Shown: positions 23,316 to 32,418, counted from the stretch's first letter. The stretch: DNA of 64,000 nucleotides from a bacterium (GCA_021789995.1 JAJYIQ010000002.1:1-64000); one strand, 5' to 3'. The notes: generated by a model not told the origin, from the letters alone. Made by a program: numbers and translations.

Positions 23316-24242
23316 ATGAAAGTTTTTTCCATCGCCTTATTGGTGACTGTGCTTTTGGTCATTGTCTATTTGATTCCGCGGCTTCCTTACAATGTTAAAT
23401 CATTATTTACCGCCAGCAATATTTCCCAAAAAACAACCGTCGTCACCAAAGCTTCGTCTGCCGATCAAAAAGTTTTTGACGAAATCAATCCGGAGAAAGG
23501 CTATAAAATCAACGCTTCTTATGGTAACTTGGGTCCGCGAATGATTACGGACGGTGTCATTAACCTCGACAAATTTAAAAGCACATATCGGCAGAATAAC
23601 CAGCCTTTGACTGCAGATGAGTTGAATATCCTGACAAAAGGATCGGACAATCAAATTACTTTCACCAGAGACGATTCATATTTTCTTCTGAACTTTTTCT
23701 GGGCAGTGGGATTGGCGAACAAATCACCGATTTTGACCAATGGTGATATTGTTAAGTATGGCCAAGGCCAGCTGGGCAATTTTGCCTCGACCGGCGGTTG
23801 GACTTTGGCCCAAGGCAACCCGATGGATCATTATGCGAAAAGTAATTTAATTCAATTGACGGTTGACCAGGAAAATTTGGTGCAAAAAGTGGCGTCCAAT
23901 ATTTACCGTCCCTGCTGCAACAATTCCACCGCCTTTCCCGATTGTAACCATGGTATGGCGCTTTTGGGAGTGTTACAGCTTATGGCCGGAAACGGGGCAA
24001 CGGAAAACCAGATGTATGATGCTGCTAAATATATTAACGCCTACTGGTTCCCGTCGAATTATTATGATCTGGCTTTATATTTCCAGCATAAGGAGGGGAA
24101 GTCGTTTGCCGAGGTACCGGCACAAGTCATTTTAAGCAAAGACTATTCTTCGGCTTCGGGGTGGCAGAACGCAAAACAGTGGTTGACGGACAAAGGGATT
24201 GAGGAAAAACCGCCGACCGGCGGGGGTGGTTGCGGAGTATAA
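23316..24242 (+). CDS. Secreted Cys/His-motif protein of the copper operon, unknown function
   Basis: The 308-residue product has an N-terminal membrane helix (SIALLVTVLLVIVYLIPRL) and an extracytoplasmic domain I cannot assign to a named family. Notable segments are NFASTGGWTL, IYRPCCNNSTAFPDCNHGMA (a Cys-Cys...Cys-x-His cluster suited to metal or disulfide chemistry), and a Gly-rich C-terminus ending GGGGCGV. The helical stretch after CNHG (LLGVLQLMAGNGATENQM) looks like a small helical bundle. I recall similar proteins beside CcdA-like genes in other CPR genomes. Six bases separate it from the CcdA-like gene. Copper binding is likely by context only. Confidence 0.7.
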   Translation: MKVFSIALLVTVLLVIVYLIPRLPYNVKSLFTASNISQKTTVVTKASSADQKVFDEINPEKGYKINASYGNLGPRMITDGVINLDKFKSTYRQNNQPLTADELNILTKGSDNQITFTRDDSYFLLNFFWAVGLANKSPILTNGDIVKYGQGQLGNFASTGGWTLAQGNPMDHYAKSNLIQLTVDQENLVQKVASNIYRPCCNNSTAFPDCNHGMALLGVLQLMAGNGATENQMYDAAKYINAYWFPSNYYDLALYFQHKEGKSFAEVPAQVILSKDYSSASGWQNAKQWLTDKGIEEKPPTGGGGCGV

Positions 24243-24268
24243 TATCCATTACCAGTTAATAAAAACCA

Positions 24269-24589
24269 GTGAAAAAAAACTTTTTCTTCATAATCGCGGC
24301 GATTTTTTCCCCTCCGTTTTTATTGAAAGTTAACGCTCAAATGATGGGGAGGTCGGATGAAACGGTGGGAAGTGCGATCTGGGATAAACTGCAAAATAAT
24401 CACACAACCTGCCGGAATTTGACCAATAGCGACTTTAACAAGTTAGGTGATTTTTTCATGGATAATATGATGGACGCCAATCATGATTATATGGAACAGC
24501 AAGGGGACACCCAAATGCATATCGCCATGGGAAAAAAGTATGGCCGTTATTTACCGACTTTGTCTGGTTGCTTGTTATTGTTTTCTTGA
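24269..24589 (+). CDS. Secreted Met/His-rich protein; C-terminal membrane anchor in the -1 frame (to 24633)
   Basis: Starting at GTG 24269, the frame encodes a signal peptide (FFFIIAAIFSPPFLLKVNA) and a Met/His-rich helical domain (MMGRSDETV..., NNHTTC, FFMDNMMDANHDYMEQQ, MHIAMGKK), then ends after 106 residues with an unconvincing tail. From AAG at 24536-24538 a -1 shift continues as VWPLFTDFVWLLVIVFLIMG, a clear membrane helix, and ends KGIDCK at TGA 24631-24633. That TGA overlaps the CopB ATG (ATGA). The 121-residue shifted product therefore fits the operon better. The site A-AAA-AAG is the dnaX slippery heptamer. A lost A in the run, or a sequencing error, would look the same. Confidence 0.7.
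   Translation: MKKNFFFIIAAIFSPPFLLKVNAQMMGRSDETVGSAIWDKLQNNHTTCRNLTNSDFNKLGDFFMDNMMDANHDYMEQQGDTQMHIAMGKKYGRYLPTLSGCLLLFS
24532..24538 (+). promoter_or_regulatory. Candidate -1 frameshift slippery heptamer A AAA AAG
   Basis: In the zero frame the codons are GGA-AAA-AAG, so the heptamer is in the correct register for -1 slippage. It is identical to the E. coli dnaX site. I see no strong stem-loop directly downstream and only a distant SD-like AAGGGGA about 25 bases upstream, so stimulatory elements are not evident. Confidence 0.45.
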
Positions 24590-24629
24590 TAATGGGAATT
24601 ATTTATTTTTGGAAAGGGATTGATTGTAA

Positions 24630-26774
24630 ATGATGAAAAAATATACCGGTGATTATTATACCTGCCCGATGCATCCGGAAATAAAATCGGATAAACCGGG
24701 GAAGTGCCCGAAATGCGGTGGAATGGATTTAGTCAAGAAAAGCGATATTGATTCCGGTCATGGTCAGCACGATCATGCTGCGATGATGGCCAGTCCGGAA
24801 GCGGCCGCCGATTTCCTCAGACGATTTTTTATCGTTACCGTTTTGTTGGTACCGCTGGCAATTTTTTCCACCCCCGCCGTGAAATATCTTGGCATACCGA
24901 ATTTTCCTTTCCGTGACTATCTGGAGTTTGGTATCGCCACGGTTATTTTCTATTTTGGTTTGGTGTTTTTCCAGCATGCCAAGATGGAAATTGAGATGAA
25001 GCAGTATGGCATGATGACGCTGGTTTCGATGGGGGTTGGTGCCGGTTACTTGTTTTCCGCTGCCTCGACTTTTATCCCGGCGATTCATGTGGAATTCTAT
25101 CTGGAAATTTCTACCCTGATTTGGGTGCTGCTGTTTGGACACTTTTTGGAAGCCAAATCATCAACCGCCGCCGGAGATGCACTGGCTGAAGTCGCCAAAC
25201 TGTTACCGAAAGAAGCGCATCTGAAGACTAAAAATGATGTTAAAGAAGTAGAGATAACCTCGCTGAAAAAAAACGACGTTGTCATCGTTAAGCCGGGTGA
25301 GAAAGTGCCGGCAGACGGTGTGATCGTCAAAGGCAGCAGTAGTTTTAATGAAGCCCATATTACCGGCGAATCCAAACCGGTCGAAAAATCTACCGGAGCA
25401 GACGTTATTGCCGGGGCAATTAGCCTTGACGGATCGGTAGAAGTAAGACTGATGCGGGTGGGGGCATCATCGACGATCGGTCAAATCCAAAACCTGATTG
25501 CATCAGCCAGGAAGACCAAACCGTCAGCCCAGAAACTGGCCGACCGGGCAGCTAAATGGCTGACTTTTTCCGCCCTGTCCGTTTCCCTAATTGCCTTGTT
25601 TTTTTGGTCGCTTATTGCCGGTCAACCCTTTGTCTTTGCGGCGACTCTGGCGATTACCGTATTGGTCATCGCTTGTCCCCATGCTTTAGGATTGGCGATT
25701 CCGACCGTCTCTACCATTGCGACCAGGTTGGCGGTCAAGAACGGTATTTTTATCAAAGATATGGCGAAAATTGAAGTCGTCAAAGACGCGGATTACGTCG
25801 TTTTTGACAAGACGGGAACGCTGACCAAGGGTGAATTCGGCGTGACGGACATAAGGATAATTCAAAATTCAAAAATTAAAAGCCAAAAGGAATTATTGCA
25901 GTTGGCCGCCGGCGTCGAGGCCCATTCTTCGCACGTCATCGGTATGGCGATACTTAAACACCTAAAGGAGCAGAATATGAGAGCTCTGGAGGCGACGGAA
26001 GTAAAAAACCTGGCCGGTCGGGGAATGCAGGCAACCGTGAATCGGGAAACATACCTGGTTGGCAACCGGCGGCTGATGCAAGAGAAAAAGCGGTGGACGG
26101 AAACGGCCGGCGATATTCTGGATTCCTTATCGGCGGCAGGCAAGACCACGGTATTTGTGGCGGATAAGAACCGGATTTTGGGTGTCATCGCTTTAAGCGA
26201 TACAATCAAACCGGAATCGCGCCGGGCGGTTGACGAACTGCATAAACTGGGTATCAGAGTCGCTATGCTTACCGGCGATACAAAAGCCGCCGCCATGCCT
26301 GTTGCCAAAGAACTCAATATCGATACTATATTTGCCGAGGTGTTGCCAGAAGATAAATACAAATATGTAAAAGAATTGCAAAATCAGGGAAATGTCGTTG
26401 TAATGGCCGGTGACGGAGTCAATGATGCGCCGGCCCTCACTCAAGCCAATGTCGGGGTGGCAATCGGCGCCGGTACCGACGTCGCTGTTGACGCCGGCGA
26501 CATTGTCCTGACGCAAAGCAATCCGCAGCATATTGTCCGACTGATTGTCTTGTCTCGCAAAGTTTACCGGAAAATGCTGGAAAACTTGTTCTGGGCCGCC
26601 GGATATAATATCTTGGCGATTCCGGCCGCTGCCGGTTTATTCATCCCATTAGGTTTTCGTCTGACTCCGGCCGTTGGGGCGTTTATAATGAGTTTGTCGT
26701 CGGTCATTGTTGTGATTAATGCTATGAGTTTGAGGAACGCCAAATTAGCAGTTGGATCAACTTATAAGCTATGA
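24630..26774 (+). CDS. copB: CopB-type (P1B-3) copper-transporting ATPase
   Basis: The 714-residue product has an N-terminal heavy-metal-binding finger (YYTCPMHPEIKSDKPGKCPK, residues 9-28, then CGGMDL) and a His-rich segment (SGHGQHDHAAMM). The P-type ATPase core follows: membrane motif CPH (VIACPHALGLAIP), phosphorylation site DKTGTLTKG, the actuator ITGESKPVEK, HSSHVIG (nucleotide-domain HP-like region), and GDGVNDAPAL. The CPH motif and His-rich N-terminus define the CopB group, which exports Cu(II), Cu(I) or Ag(I) from the cytoplasm. Its start overlaps the -1 frame end of the previous gene by four bases, and its stop overlaps the YHS gene by four bases. Confidence 0.95.
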   Translation: MMKKYTGDYYTCPMHPEIKSDKPGKCPKCGGMDLVKKSDIDSGHGQHDHAAMMASPEAAADFLRRFFIVTVLLVPLAIFSTPAVKYLGIPNFPFRDYLEFGIATVIFYFGLVFFQHAKMEIEMKQYGMMTLVSMGVGAGYLFSAASTFIPAIHVEFYLEISTLIWVLLFGHFLEAKSSTAAGDALAEVAKLLPKEAHLKTKNDVKEVEITSLKKNDVVIVKPGEKVPADGVIVKGSSSFNEAHITGESKPVEKSTGADVIAGAISLDGSVEVRLMRVGASSTIGQIQNLIASARKTKPSAQKLADRAAKWLTFSALSVSLIALFFWSLIAGQPFVFAATLAITVLVIACPHALGLAIPTVSTIATRLAVKNGIFIKDMAKIEVVKDADYVVFDKTGTLTKGEFGVTDIRIIQNSKIKSQKELLQLAAGVEAHSSHVIGMAILKHLKEQNMRALEATEVKNLAGRGMQATVNRETYLVGNRRLMQEKKRWTETAGDILDSLSAAGKTTVFVADKNRILGVIALSDTIKPESRRAVDELHKLGIRVAMLTGDTKAAAMPVAKELNIDTIFAEVLPEDKYKYVKELQNQGNVVVMAGDGVNDAPALTQANVGVAIGAGTDVAVDAGDIVLTQSNPQHIVRLIVLSRKVYRKMLENLFWAAGYNILAIPAAAGLFIPLGFRLTPAVGAFIMSLSSVIVVINAMSLRNAKLAVGSTYKL

Positions 26775-26950
26775 TTAATTTTCTGAAAAAACTTTTTTCC
26801 CAGGAAGGCAAAGCCAAAGATCTGGTGTGCGGAATGATGGTTGAGATTAAAACTGCCAAGGAGAAAAGCAATTATCGGGGTCGGCCGTATTATTTCTGTT
26901 CTGCGTCATGCAAGCAGCAATTTATTGCCGATCCGGGATCTTTCCTTTAA
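26771..26950 (+). CDS. Small YHS-domain metal-binding protein
   Basis: A 59-residue frame begins at the ATGA overlap with the CopB stop. After a short basic N-terminus (MINFLKKLFSQEG) it shows a complete YHS/TRASH motif: KDLVCGMMVEIKTA, then YRGRPYYFCSASCKQQF and DPGSFL. The Cys of VCGM and the C-x3-C of FCSASC are the metal ligands. YHS proteins are common partners of CopB-type ATPases and act as metallochaperones or sensors. It is the last gene of the copper operon and converges with the GH130-like genes. Confidence 0.85.
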   Translation: MINFLKKLFSQEGKAKDLVCGMMVEIKTAKEKSNYRGRPYYFCSASCKQQFIADPGSFL

Positions 26951-26969
26951 TCCAAAAGTTTGAAAAAAG

Positions 26970-28907
26970 TCATGCTGCCAGGTATTTTTTGACGGTGCTT
27001 TTTTGAAGGTAATCGAGCAGTTTCGCAAGGGAAATGGTGGCGCCGCAGACGACTTTGTCCGCACCGCCGTAATACAGGTGGATGGTATCGCCGCGGACGA
27101 CATAACCACAGGGAAAAACGACATTGTCGACCAAACCATGTTTTTCGAAATACGTTTCCGGCTCCAGTATCGGATACGGTGTCCAGCCGATGACCTTGGT
27201 CACGTCTTTCAAATCCAATAGCAGTGCTCCCACCCGGTAATGGCCGTCGATAAGGCTTATGCCGTGATAAAAGACGATCCAGCCGGCCGGCGTTTTTAGC
27301 GGCGGCGTGTTGATGCCGATTTTTTTTTCGTCCCACGTCCGGTTGTGCGGGGTAATGATACTTTGCGTTTTCAAAAAACCGTGGGCGAAATCGAGATTGT
27401 CGACGTAATCAATTGAGATATTCGGCTCGATCCGGTGAAAAATAACATATTTACCGTTAACTTTTTCCGGAAAAAGCATGCCGTCCTTATCCATGACATT
27501 TTCCGGCGAAATTACTTTCGGAAACGTCCATGCTGACCAATTTCTCTGGATAAAATCCTTGACGGCGATCGATGACAGGGCTAGGCGGGAGAGATTGCCG
27601 TCATATGCTGTGTAAAACATATAAAGCGTATCGTCAATCCGGGTGATACGCGGATCTTCGGTGCCGCCGGGTTTGTCGCCGCTAACCGGTTTTTCAAAGG
27701 TAGAGCGCAGCGGATAAACCGGTTCGGTTAGCCGCTCGTCGATTAATAATCCATCGTTGCTTATTGCCAGGCCAAACCGGGAAACGTTTTTATCGGACAT
27801 AGCCCGGTAGAGGAGAAAAACTTTGCCGTCGATATCGAGCGCACTTGGATTAAAAACCGCTTTTGCTTCCCACGAATGTTCGGACAAAGGTTCAAGCAGC
27901 GGATTGTGGGGGAATTTCTGGCATTTGAGCGTACCCGGTTGGTTGATTTCGAATGAACGCCGGAATTCGTCAAACGGCGCTTCGGCAACAGCACCGCTGG
28001 TATCGGCCGCGCCGTAAAAAATCTTGATAATATTATTTTCGACGATTGCCCCTTCGGGAAAAACGATATCGTTGACATTACCGGATTTTTCGTAATCCGC
28101 CTCCGGCAAAAGCAAGGGGTTTTCAATGCGGCCGCGAATGATTTGGGGATTATAAGTATCCAGAAGGACCGCTTCGACTCGGAATTGCTTTTTGACGCCG
28201 GTGGAAAAATAGTGTTTGATGTATGAATAAATAAATATCCAGCCGTCGGCGGTTTTTATCGGGGTGGCACCGACTTCCATGTTGTCGCTATTGACCCGCC
28301 TGAGGGGAATGAGATGGTGTTGTAGATTTTTATACCAGTCGTCCCAAAAGTCCATATTCCACAAGGTCTCCAGTTTGGTAAACCGGGCCAAGGCAATAAA
28401 CGAAGGCGGGTTATCGGTATTGACTGTCAATGCTACCGTGTACTGGCCGTTTATTTTTTCGGGAAACATCGTCATCGCTTTGGCGTTAAAAGGAGTGACG
28501 AGATGGCGGCCGGTGAATTTTTGCAAATCGGGAGAAACGGCGACGCCGACACGGATGCCGGTATAATTTGGCGGATAGCGGGACAGGGCGGTGTAAAAAA
28601 GCAGATACTTTCCGTCAATGAATGTAACCCGCGGATCTTCGCAGCCATATTTTTCCCAGACATCCTGCGGGATAACAAATGGCTGCCGGTGGCCGAAATG
28701 GACGCCGTCGGCGCTTTCGGCTTTGCCGATGATCGACAATCGCAATTTTTTGTCTTCGATCATTTGTTCAACACCCATTGCCCGATACAAAACGACATAC
28801 GTCTCTTTCTGTTTTATGACTGTCGGGTTGAAGGTGGCATAGTTTTCCCAAGGATGATTTGGATCGGGCTTCAGAATCGGATTGTCTGCGAATCTGGTTA
28901 AAATCAT
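26970..28907 (-). CDS. Double GH130-like five-bladed beta-propeller protein A
   Basis: The 645-residue product consists of two consecutive GH130-type propeller domains. Domain 1 (about 1-320) has NPILKPDPNHPWENYATFNP, VVLYRAMG and YGCEDPRVTFIDGKYLLFYT. Domain 2 (about 330-640) has HNPLLEPLSEHSWEAKAVFN, FLLYRAMS and GTEDPRITRIDDTLYMFYTA. The EDPR Asp corresponds to the general acid of GH130 beta-mannoside phosphorylases and hydrolases. Known GH130 enzymes have one domain of about 330-390 residues, so the duplication is unusual. The substrate is probably a beta-mannoside or related glycan. Its start overlaps the end of the second double-domain gene by four bases. Confidence 0.82.
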   Translation of the reverse strand: MILTRFADNPILKPDPNHPWENYATFNPTVIKQKETYVVLYRAMGVEQMIEDKKLRLSIIGKAESADGVHFGHRQPFVIPQDVWEKYGCEDPRVTFIDGKYLLFYTALSRYPPNYTGIRVGVAVSPDLQKFTGRHLVTPFNAKAMTMFPEKINGQYTVALTVNTDNPPSFIALARFTKLETLWNMDFWDDWYKNLQHHLIPLRRVNSDNMEVGATPIKTADGWIFIYSYIKHYFSTGVKKQFRVEAVLLDTYNPQIIRGRIENPLLLPEADYEKSGNVNDIVFPEGAIVENNIIKIFYGAADTSGAVAEAPFDEFRRSFEINQPGTLKCQKFPHNPLLEPLSEHSWEAKAVFNPSALDIDGKVFLLYRAMSDKNVSRFGLAISNDGLLIDERLTEPVYPLRSTFEKPVSGDKPGGTEDPRITRIDDTLYMFYTAYDGNLSRLALSSIAVKDFIQRNWSAWTFPKVISPENVMDKDGMLFPEKVNGKYVIFHRIEPNISIDYVDNLDFAHGFLKTQSIITPHNRTWDEKKIGINTPPLKTPAGWIVFYHGISLIDGHYRVGALLLDLKDVTKVIGWTPYPILEPETYFEKHGLVDNVVFPCGYVVRGDTIHLYYGGADKVVCGATISLAKLLDYLQKSTVKKYLAA

Positions 28908-30601
28908 CCGTAATCGATTTCCCTAACTTGTACCGGCTGCAGCTTGGGAGATTTATCGGCGGTTAAATCACGAATGAACTGATTAAGGTCGGCCTGAGCG
29001 ACACAGACGGTCGAGTCGGCGGCGCCATAATAGACAAGAAGGTTGTTTTTGACGATGACCGCGCCGCAAGGATAGACGACTCCCGGCTTGAAACCGGTCA
29101 TTTCATATTCTTCGACGGGGCTTAATATCGGCTCATCTGTTCGGTGGAGGACATGCGCCGGATTTTTCAAATCGAGAAGCATGACACCAATATGGTATTT
29201 GTTCGTGTCCCGATCATCAACGCCGTAATAAATAAGCAGCCAGCCAGCCTTTGTTTTTAAAGGTGGCGCGCCGACGCCGATTTTGCGGCTGTCCCATTTT
29301 TTCGGTCGTACCCTGATCCGGTATTGACCTTTGAGCCAATTTTTGTCGTCAAAATTTAGATCGTCGACATAGTCGATAAGGATATCGGGGAAAATCCGGT
29401 GGAAAAAAACATACTGGTTGTTTACTTTTTCCGGCAGCAGGCAGCCGCTTTTGTCGATCACTCCGGGCGGCGATACCAACACCGGTTTTGCCCAGTTCCA
29501 CCGCTCGTGCAAAAAATCGTCAAGATCAATCGATGTCATGGCCAGCCGCAAATTCGTCCAGCCATCGAATGCGACATAAATCATATATAGCCGGCCGTCG
29601 AGGATAGTGATCCGCGGGTCTTCACAGCCGCCGTAGCCGCCGGCCGACATGAGTGCCGGGTTGACGGTACCGGTTTTATTAATTTCAAAAACAGCGGTTG
29701 GTCCGTATATCGGGTAATCCAACCGCCGGTCGATTGACACGCCGTCAATACTCGCGGCATAGCCGACGGTGGAAATGTAATCGAATCCCTGGGCACGGTA
29801 AAGGATATGGACTTTGCCGCCGACATAGGCGGCTGCCGGATTAAGGGTGGTAAACGCTTCCCAGTGATTTTCTTCGCGGGGGGAAAGAAGAGGATTATTG
29901 GCATGTTTTTTCAATTTCAGCGGCCGAATTTTAATTCGACGCGGGTCATAAGTAAAACCGGCGAGTGATACGGAATAGATTGTCTCATTATCCACTGACC
30001 AATACATCATGATTGTTTCTTTTACTTTGATTGCGCCGAGCGGAGTGAGTAGGCGATTTGGCCACTGGTTACGACTGTCCCAGACCGGCTCGTCCATTTT
30101 CCAGACAAGGGTATTAGGATGCCGTTTGTCGAATTCGGCCATGAATGCTCGGTAGTAAGCATTACCGTTTTCGACCTGTTTTTCGAAATAAAGAAGCACA
30201 ATGCCGTGCGGAAAGTTAAAAGCGCCACCGGCCGCCGTCGGGAAAGGTGAGGCGATCAGGGCTTTTTTATCGTCCGGCGCCAGAAAAATTCGTCTTTCTC
30301 CCCTGTAGATGACCGGTTTTCCTTTGACTTTTAAATCGGGAACAGTCGTTTCCGACAGTTGCTTCCGGTCGAAATTCGCCCAGGCTGGCCGAGTTTCCAT
30401 GACCGAAAAATCGACGCCGTCCAAACTCATGGCGATCAGCCAATTTTTCGGCCGGCGCTTGTCGGAAAATATCAGATAGTATCTACCTTTTTCTTCGACG
30501 ATTTTCAACGGCTGGAAAAGAGACGGGTTAACCTTGTTATTGATAAACCGTTTCAAGCGGACACGAATTTGGTTAATTGCTTCCATAACATAATCATTCA
30601 A
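28904..30601 (-). CDS. Double GH130-like beta-propeller protein B, first domain degenerate
   Basis: The 565-residue product has a C-terminal GH130-like domain (about 235-555) with HANNPLLSPREENHWEAFTT, HILYRAQGF, GGCEDPRITILDGRLYMIYV and a closing YYGAADSTVCVA. The N-terminal 230 residues keep propeller-like strands (YYLIFSDKRRPKNWLIAMS, YRGERRIFLAPDD) but lack the EDPR motif, so this half is probably non-catalytic. Met6 (30586) is an alternative start. It is the first gene of a two-gene unit with protein A. Context does not reveal the glycan; a GT2 and a GT-C gene lie 20 kb away. Confidence 0.78.
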   Translation of the reverse strand: MNDYVMEAINQIRVRLKRFINNKVNPSLFQPLKIVEEKGRYYLIFSDKRRPKNWLIAMSLDGVDFSVMETRPAWANFDRKQLSETTVPDLKVKGKPVIYRGERRIFLAPDDKKALIASPFPTAAGGAFNFPHGIVLLYFEKQVENGNAYYRAFMAEFDKRHPNTLVWKMDEPVWDSRNQWPNRLLTPLGAIKVKETIMMYWSVDNETIYSVSLAGFTYDPRRIKIRPLKLKKHANNPLLSPREENHWEAFTTLNPAAAYVGGKVHILYRAQGFDYISTVGYAASIDGVSIDRRLDYPIYGPTAVFEINKTGTVNPALMSAGGYGGCEDPRITILDGRLYMIYVAFDGWTNLRLAMTSIDLDDFLHERWNWAKPVLVSPPGVIDKSGCLLPEKVNNQYVFFHRIFPDILIDYVDDLNFDDKNWLKGQYRIRVRPKKWDSRKIGVGAPPLKTKAGWLLIYYGVDDRDTNKYHIGVMLLDLKNPAHVLHRTDEPILSPVEEYEMTGFKPGVVYPCGAVIVKNNLLVYYGAADSTVCVAQADLNQFIRDLTADKSPKLQPVQVREIDYG

Positions 30602-30681
30602 ATAGTGCGCAAAAAAAGTACTAATTTTAAAGTAATACTTTTTCGGAAGAATTACAAGGAAAAATTAATATGGGACACGGT

Positions 30682-30687
30682 ATAATG
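30682..30687 (+). promoter_or_regulatory. TATAAT -10 box of the UbiB/ABC1 kinase gene (leaderless)
   Basis: TATAAT ends only about four to five bases before the ATG at 30692. Transcription cannot start far upstream of the start codon, and there is no SD. Boundaries may be off by one base. Confidence 0.5.
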
Positions 30688-30691
30688 AATT

Positions 30692-32281
30692 ATGTCCATT
30701 TTTTCGCTGGGTGACACGATCGGTGATCTTAAACGCTTTCGTGATATCGTGACCATCATTTCTGAAAACGGGTTTGCGTATGTGATCGACAAAACCGAAC
30801 TGAAATGGGCAGTGCCGTTTCAATACCGCGTCAGAGCTTTTTTCAAAGCCCATTTGGGAATGGTCGACACCAGCCGTCAGGATACACTGCCGGTCCGGCT
30901 GCGGAAACTTTTTATCCGGCTCGGACCGACATTTGTCAAATTAGGGCAGGTATTGTCTGTCCGCTCCGATTTGCTCCCGCCGGAATTTACCGCGGAGCTA
31001 TCCAAATTAACCGATGAAGTACCACCTTTTTCCTATCAGGAAGCCAAAAAAATCATCGAAGCGGAGTTTAAACAACCGGTAAATAAATTATTTAAACAAT
31101 TTGATGAAAAGCCGCTTGCGGCCGCTTCACTTGCCCAAGTCCATAAAGCCGTTTTAAATAGCGGCGAAAAAGTGGCAATTAAAGTTCAGCGGCCCGGGAT
31201 AAGATCGGTCGTCGAAAAAGACATTCACATCATGTTTTATCTGGCAAAAATTATTGAAGAACGGGTGCCGGAATTCCGGGTTTACCGGCCGGTAGCTATT
31301 GTCCGGGAGTTTGCCGATTCGATCATGCGGGAATTGGATTTCACCGCCGAAGCGGCCCACGCCAAACGGTTTGAGCGGATGTTTGCCGGCGATCCGACAG
31401 TAAAAGTTGCCCATATGTTTTCCGATTATTCCACTAAAAATGTATTAACAATGGAATTAATCCGCGGGGTCAAAGTGGACGATGTGACTAAATTAACAGA
31501 AAAAGGCATTGATCCTAAAATTCTCGCCGTAAACGGCGCAAACGCGTTTTTGTGCCAGGTGTTTCTTGAAGGTTTTTTTCACGCCGACCCTCACCCGGGT
31601 AATTATTTTGCCATGCCCAATAACATTTTTGCTTTTATCGATTATGGTATGGTCGGCCGGTTAAGTACCTACGACCGGCGCGAATTAGCATCGCTTTTTA
31701 TCAGTTTTGTCAATCACGATTCGGAATCGGTAATCGAACACATCAAGCACTTGGTGGAAATTCCGGTGTCGGCCAATATTGAGGCTTTCGAACACGACGT
31801 GGATGATATTTTGGACCAGTGGTACGACGCCAAACTGCGTGAGATCAGCCTGGCGGAAGCATTTTTCAAGATAATCGACAGCGGCCGGAAAAACCGGATA
31901 TATTTTCCGGCAAAATTCGTTTTTTTGGGTAAAACACTGTTTACAATCGAAGCGATGGGGCAGCGGCTCGATCCCGATTTTGACTTTTCGAAGCAGTTGG
32001 AGCCGTTTATCAAAAAAATTCTCCAGGCCGAATTAAATCCGCTGAGAATTAAAACGCAAATCGAAGACAAAGCGCTCGATTACGTTTCCTATCTGGAAAC
32101 GCTGCCGCAGATGACAATCCGACTTTTGGAAAAAATCGACAGCGGCGAAATCGGCGTCAAGATAAATTCCGAGGAAATGAGAGAAATCGAAATCAAAATG
32201 AACAATGACAATTATAAACAGTTGGTTATCTTCGGCCTGATTTTTCTACTAATTTTTCTTCTCTGGGTCTTAAAAAGATAA
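30692..32281 (+). CDS. UbiB/ABC1/ADCK-family atypical kinase
   Basis: The 529-residue product carries the family hallmarks: the N-terminal KxGQ motif in PTFVKLGQVLSVRSDLLP (about residues 80-97), the Ala-rich nucleotide loop AAASLAQVHKA, the Lys of VAIKVQRPG, the catalytic HADPHPGN (GFFHADPHPGNYF), and the metal-binding DYG in FIDYGMVGRL. One C-terminal membrane helix (LVIFGLIFLLIFLLWVLKR) anchors it. UbiB proteins bind and extract isoprenoid lipids; as no ubiquinone genes are seen, the lipid substrate is unclear here. Two short minus-strand frames lie between it and the next plus-strand gene. Confidence 0.93.
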   Translation: MSIFSLGDTIGDLKRFRDIVTIISENGFAYVIDKTELKWAVPFQYRVRAFFKAHLGMVDTSRQDTLPVRLRKLFIRLGPTFVKLGQVLSVRSDLLPPEFTAELSKLTDEVPPFSYQEAKKIIEAEFKQPVNKLFKQFDEKPLAAASLAQVHKAVLNSGEKVAIKVQRPGIRSVVEKDIHIMFYLAKIIEERVPEFRVYRPVAIVREFADSIMRELDFTAEAAHAKRFERMFAGDPTVKVAHMFSDYSTKNVLTMELIRGVKVDDVTKLTEKGIDPKILAVNGANAFLCQVFLEGFFHADPHPGNYFAMPNNIFAFIDYGMVGRLSTYDRRELASLFISFVNHDSESVIEHIKHLVEIPVSANIEAFEHDVDDILDQWYDAKLREISLAEAFFKIIDSGRKNRIYFPAKFVFLGKTLFTIEAMGQRLDPDFDFSKQLEPFIKKILQAELNPLRIKTQIEDKALDYVSYLETLPQMTIRLLEKIDSGEIGVKINSEEMREIEIKMNNDNYKQLVIFGLIFLLIFLLWVLKR

Positions 32282-32289
32282 ATGTCGGA

Positions 32290-32412
32290 TCAAAACAGGT
32301 CTTCGAAATCGGAAGAGTTTTTTTCCTTATCGGTGGTCCGTTTATCAGGACAGATAATAAAGTAGCCTATAACTACAGCAACTACCAGAATCAATAGAAT
32401 AAGATAGAGCAT
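32290..32412 (-). CDS. 40-residue membrane peptide, unknown function
   Basis: The minus-strand frame from ATG 32412 to TGA 32290 encodes one hydrophobic helix (MLYLILLILVVAVVIGYFII) followed by CPDKRTTDKEKNSSDFEDLF, a charged tail. This clean division between a membrane helix and a polar cytosolic-type tail is unlikely by chance in noncoding DNA. No SD is visible. It follows a 22-codon hydrophobic frame on the same strand, separated by six bases. Confidence 0.5.
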   Translation of the reverse strand: MLYLILLILVVAVVIGYFIICPDKRTTDKEKNSSDFEDLF

Positions 32413-32418
32413 AGCCGT

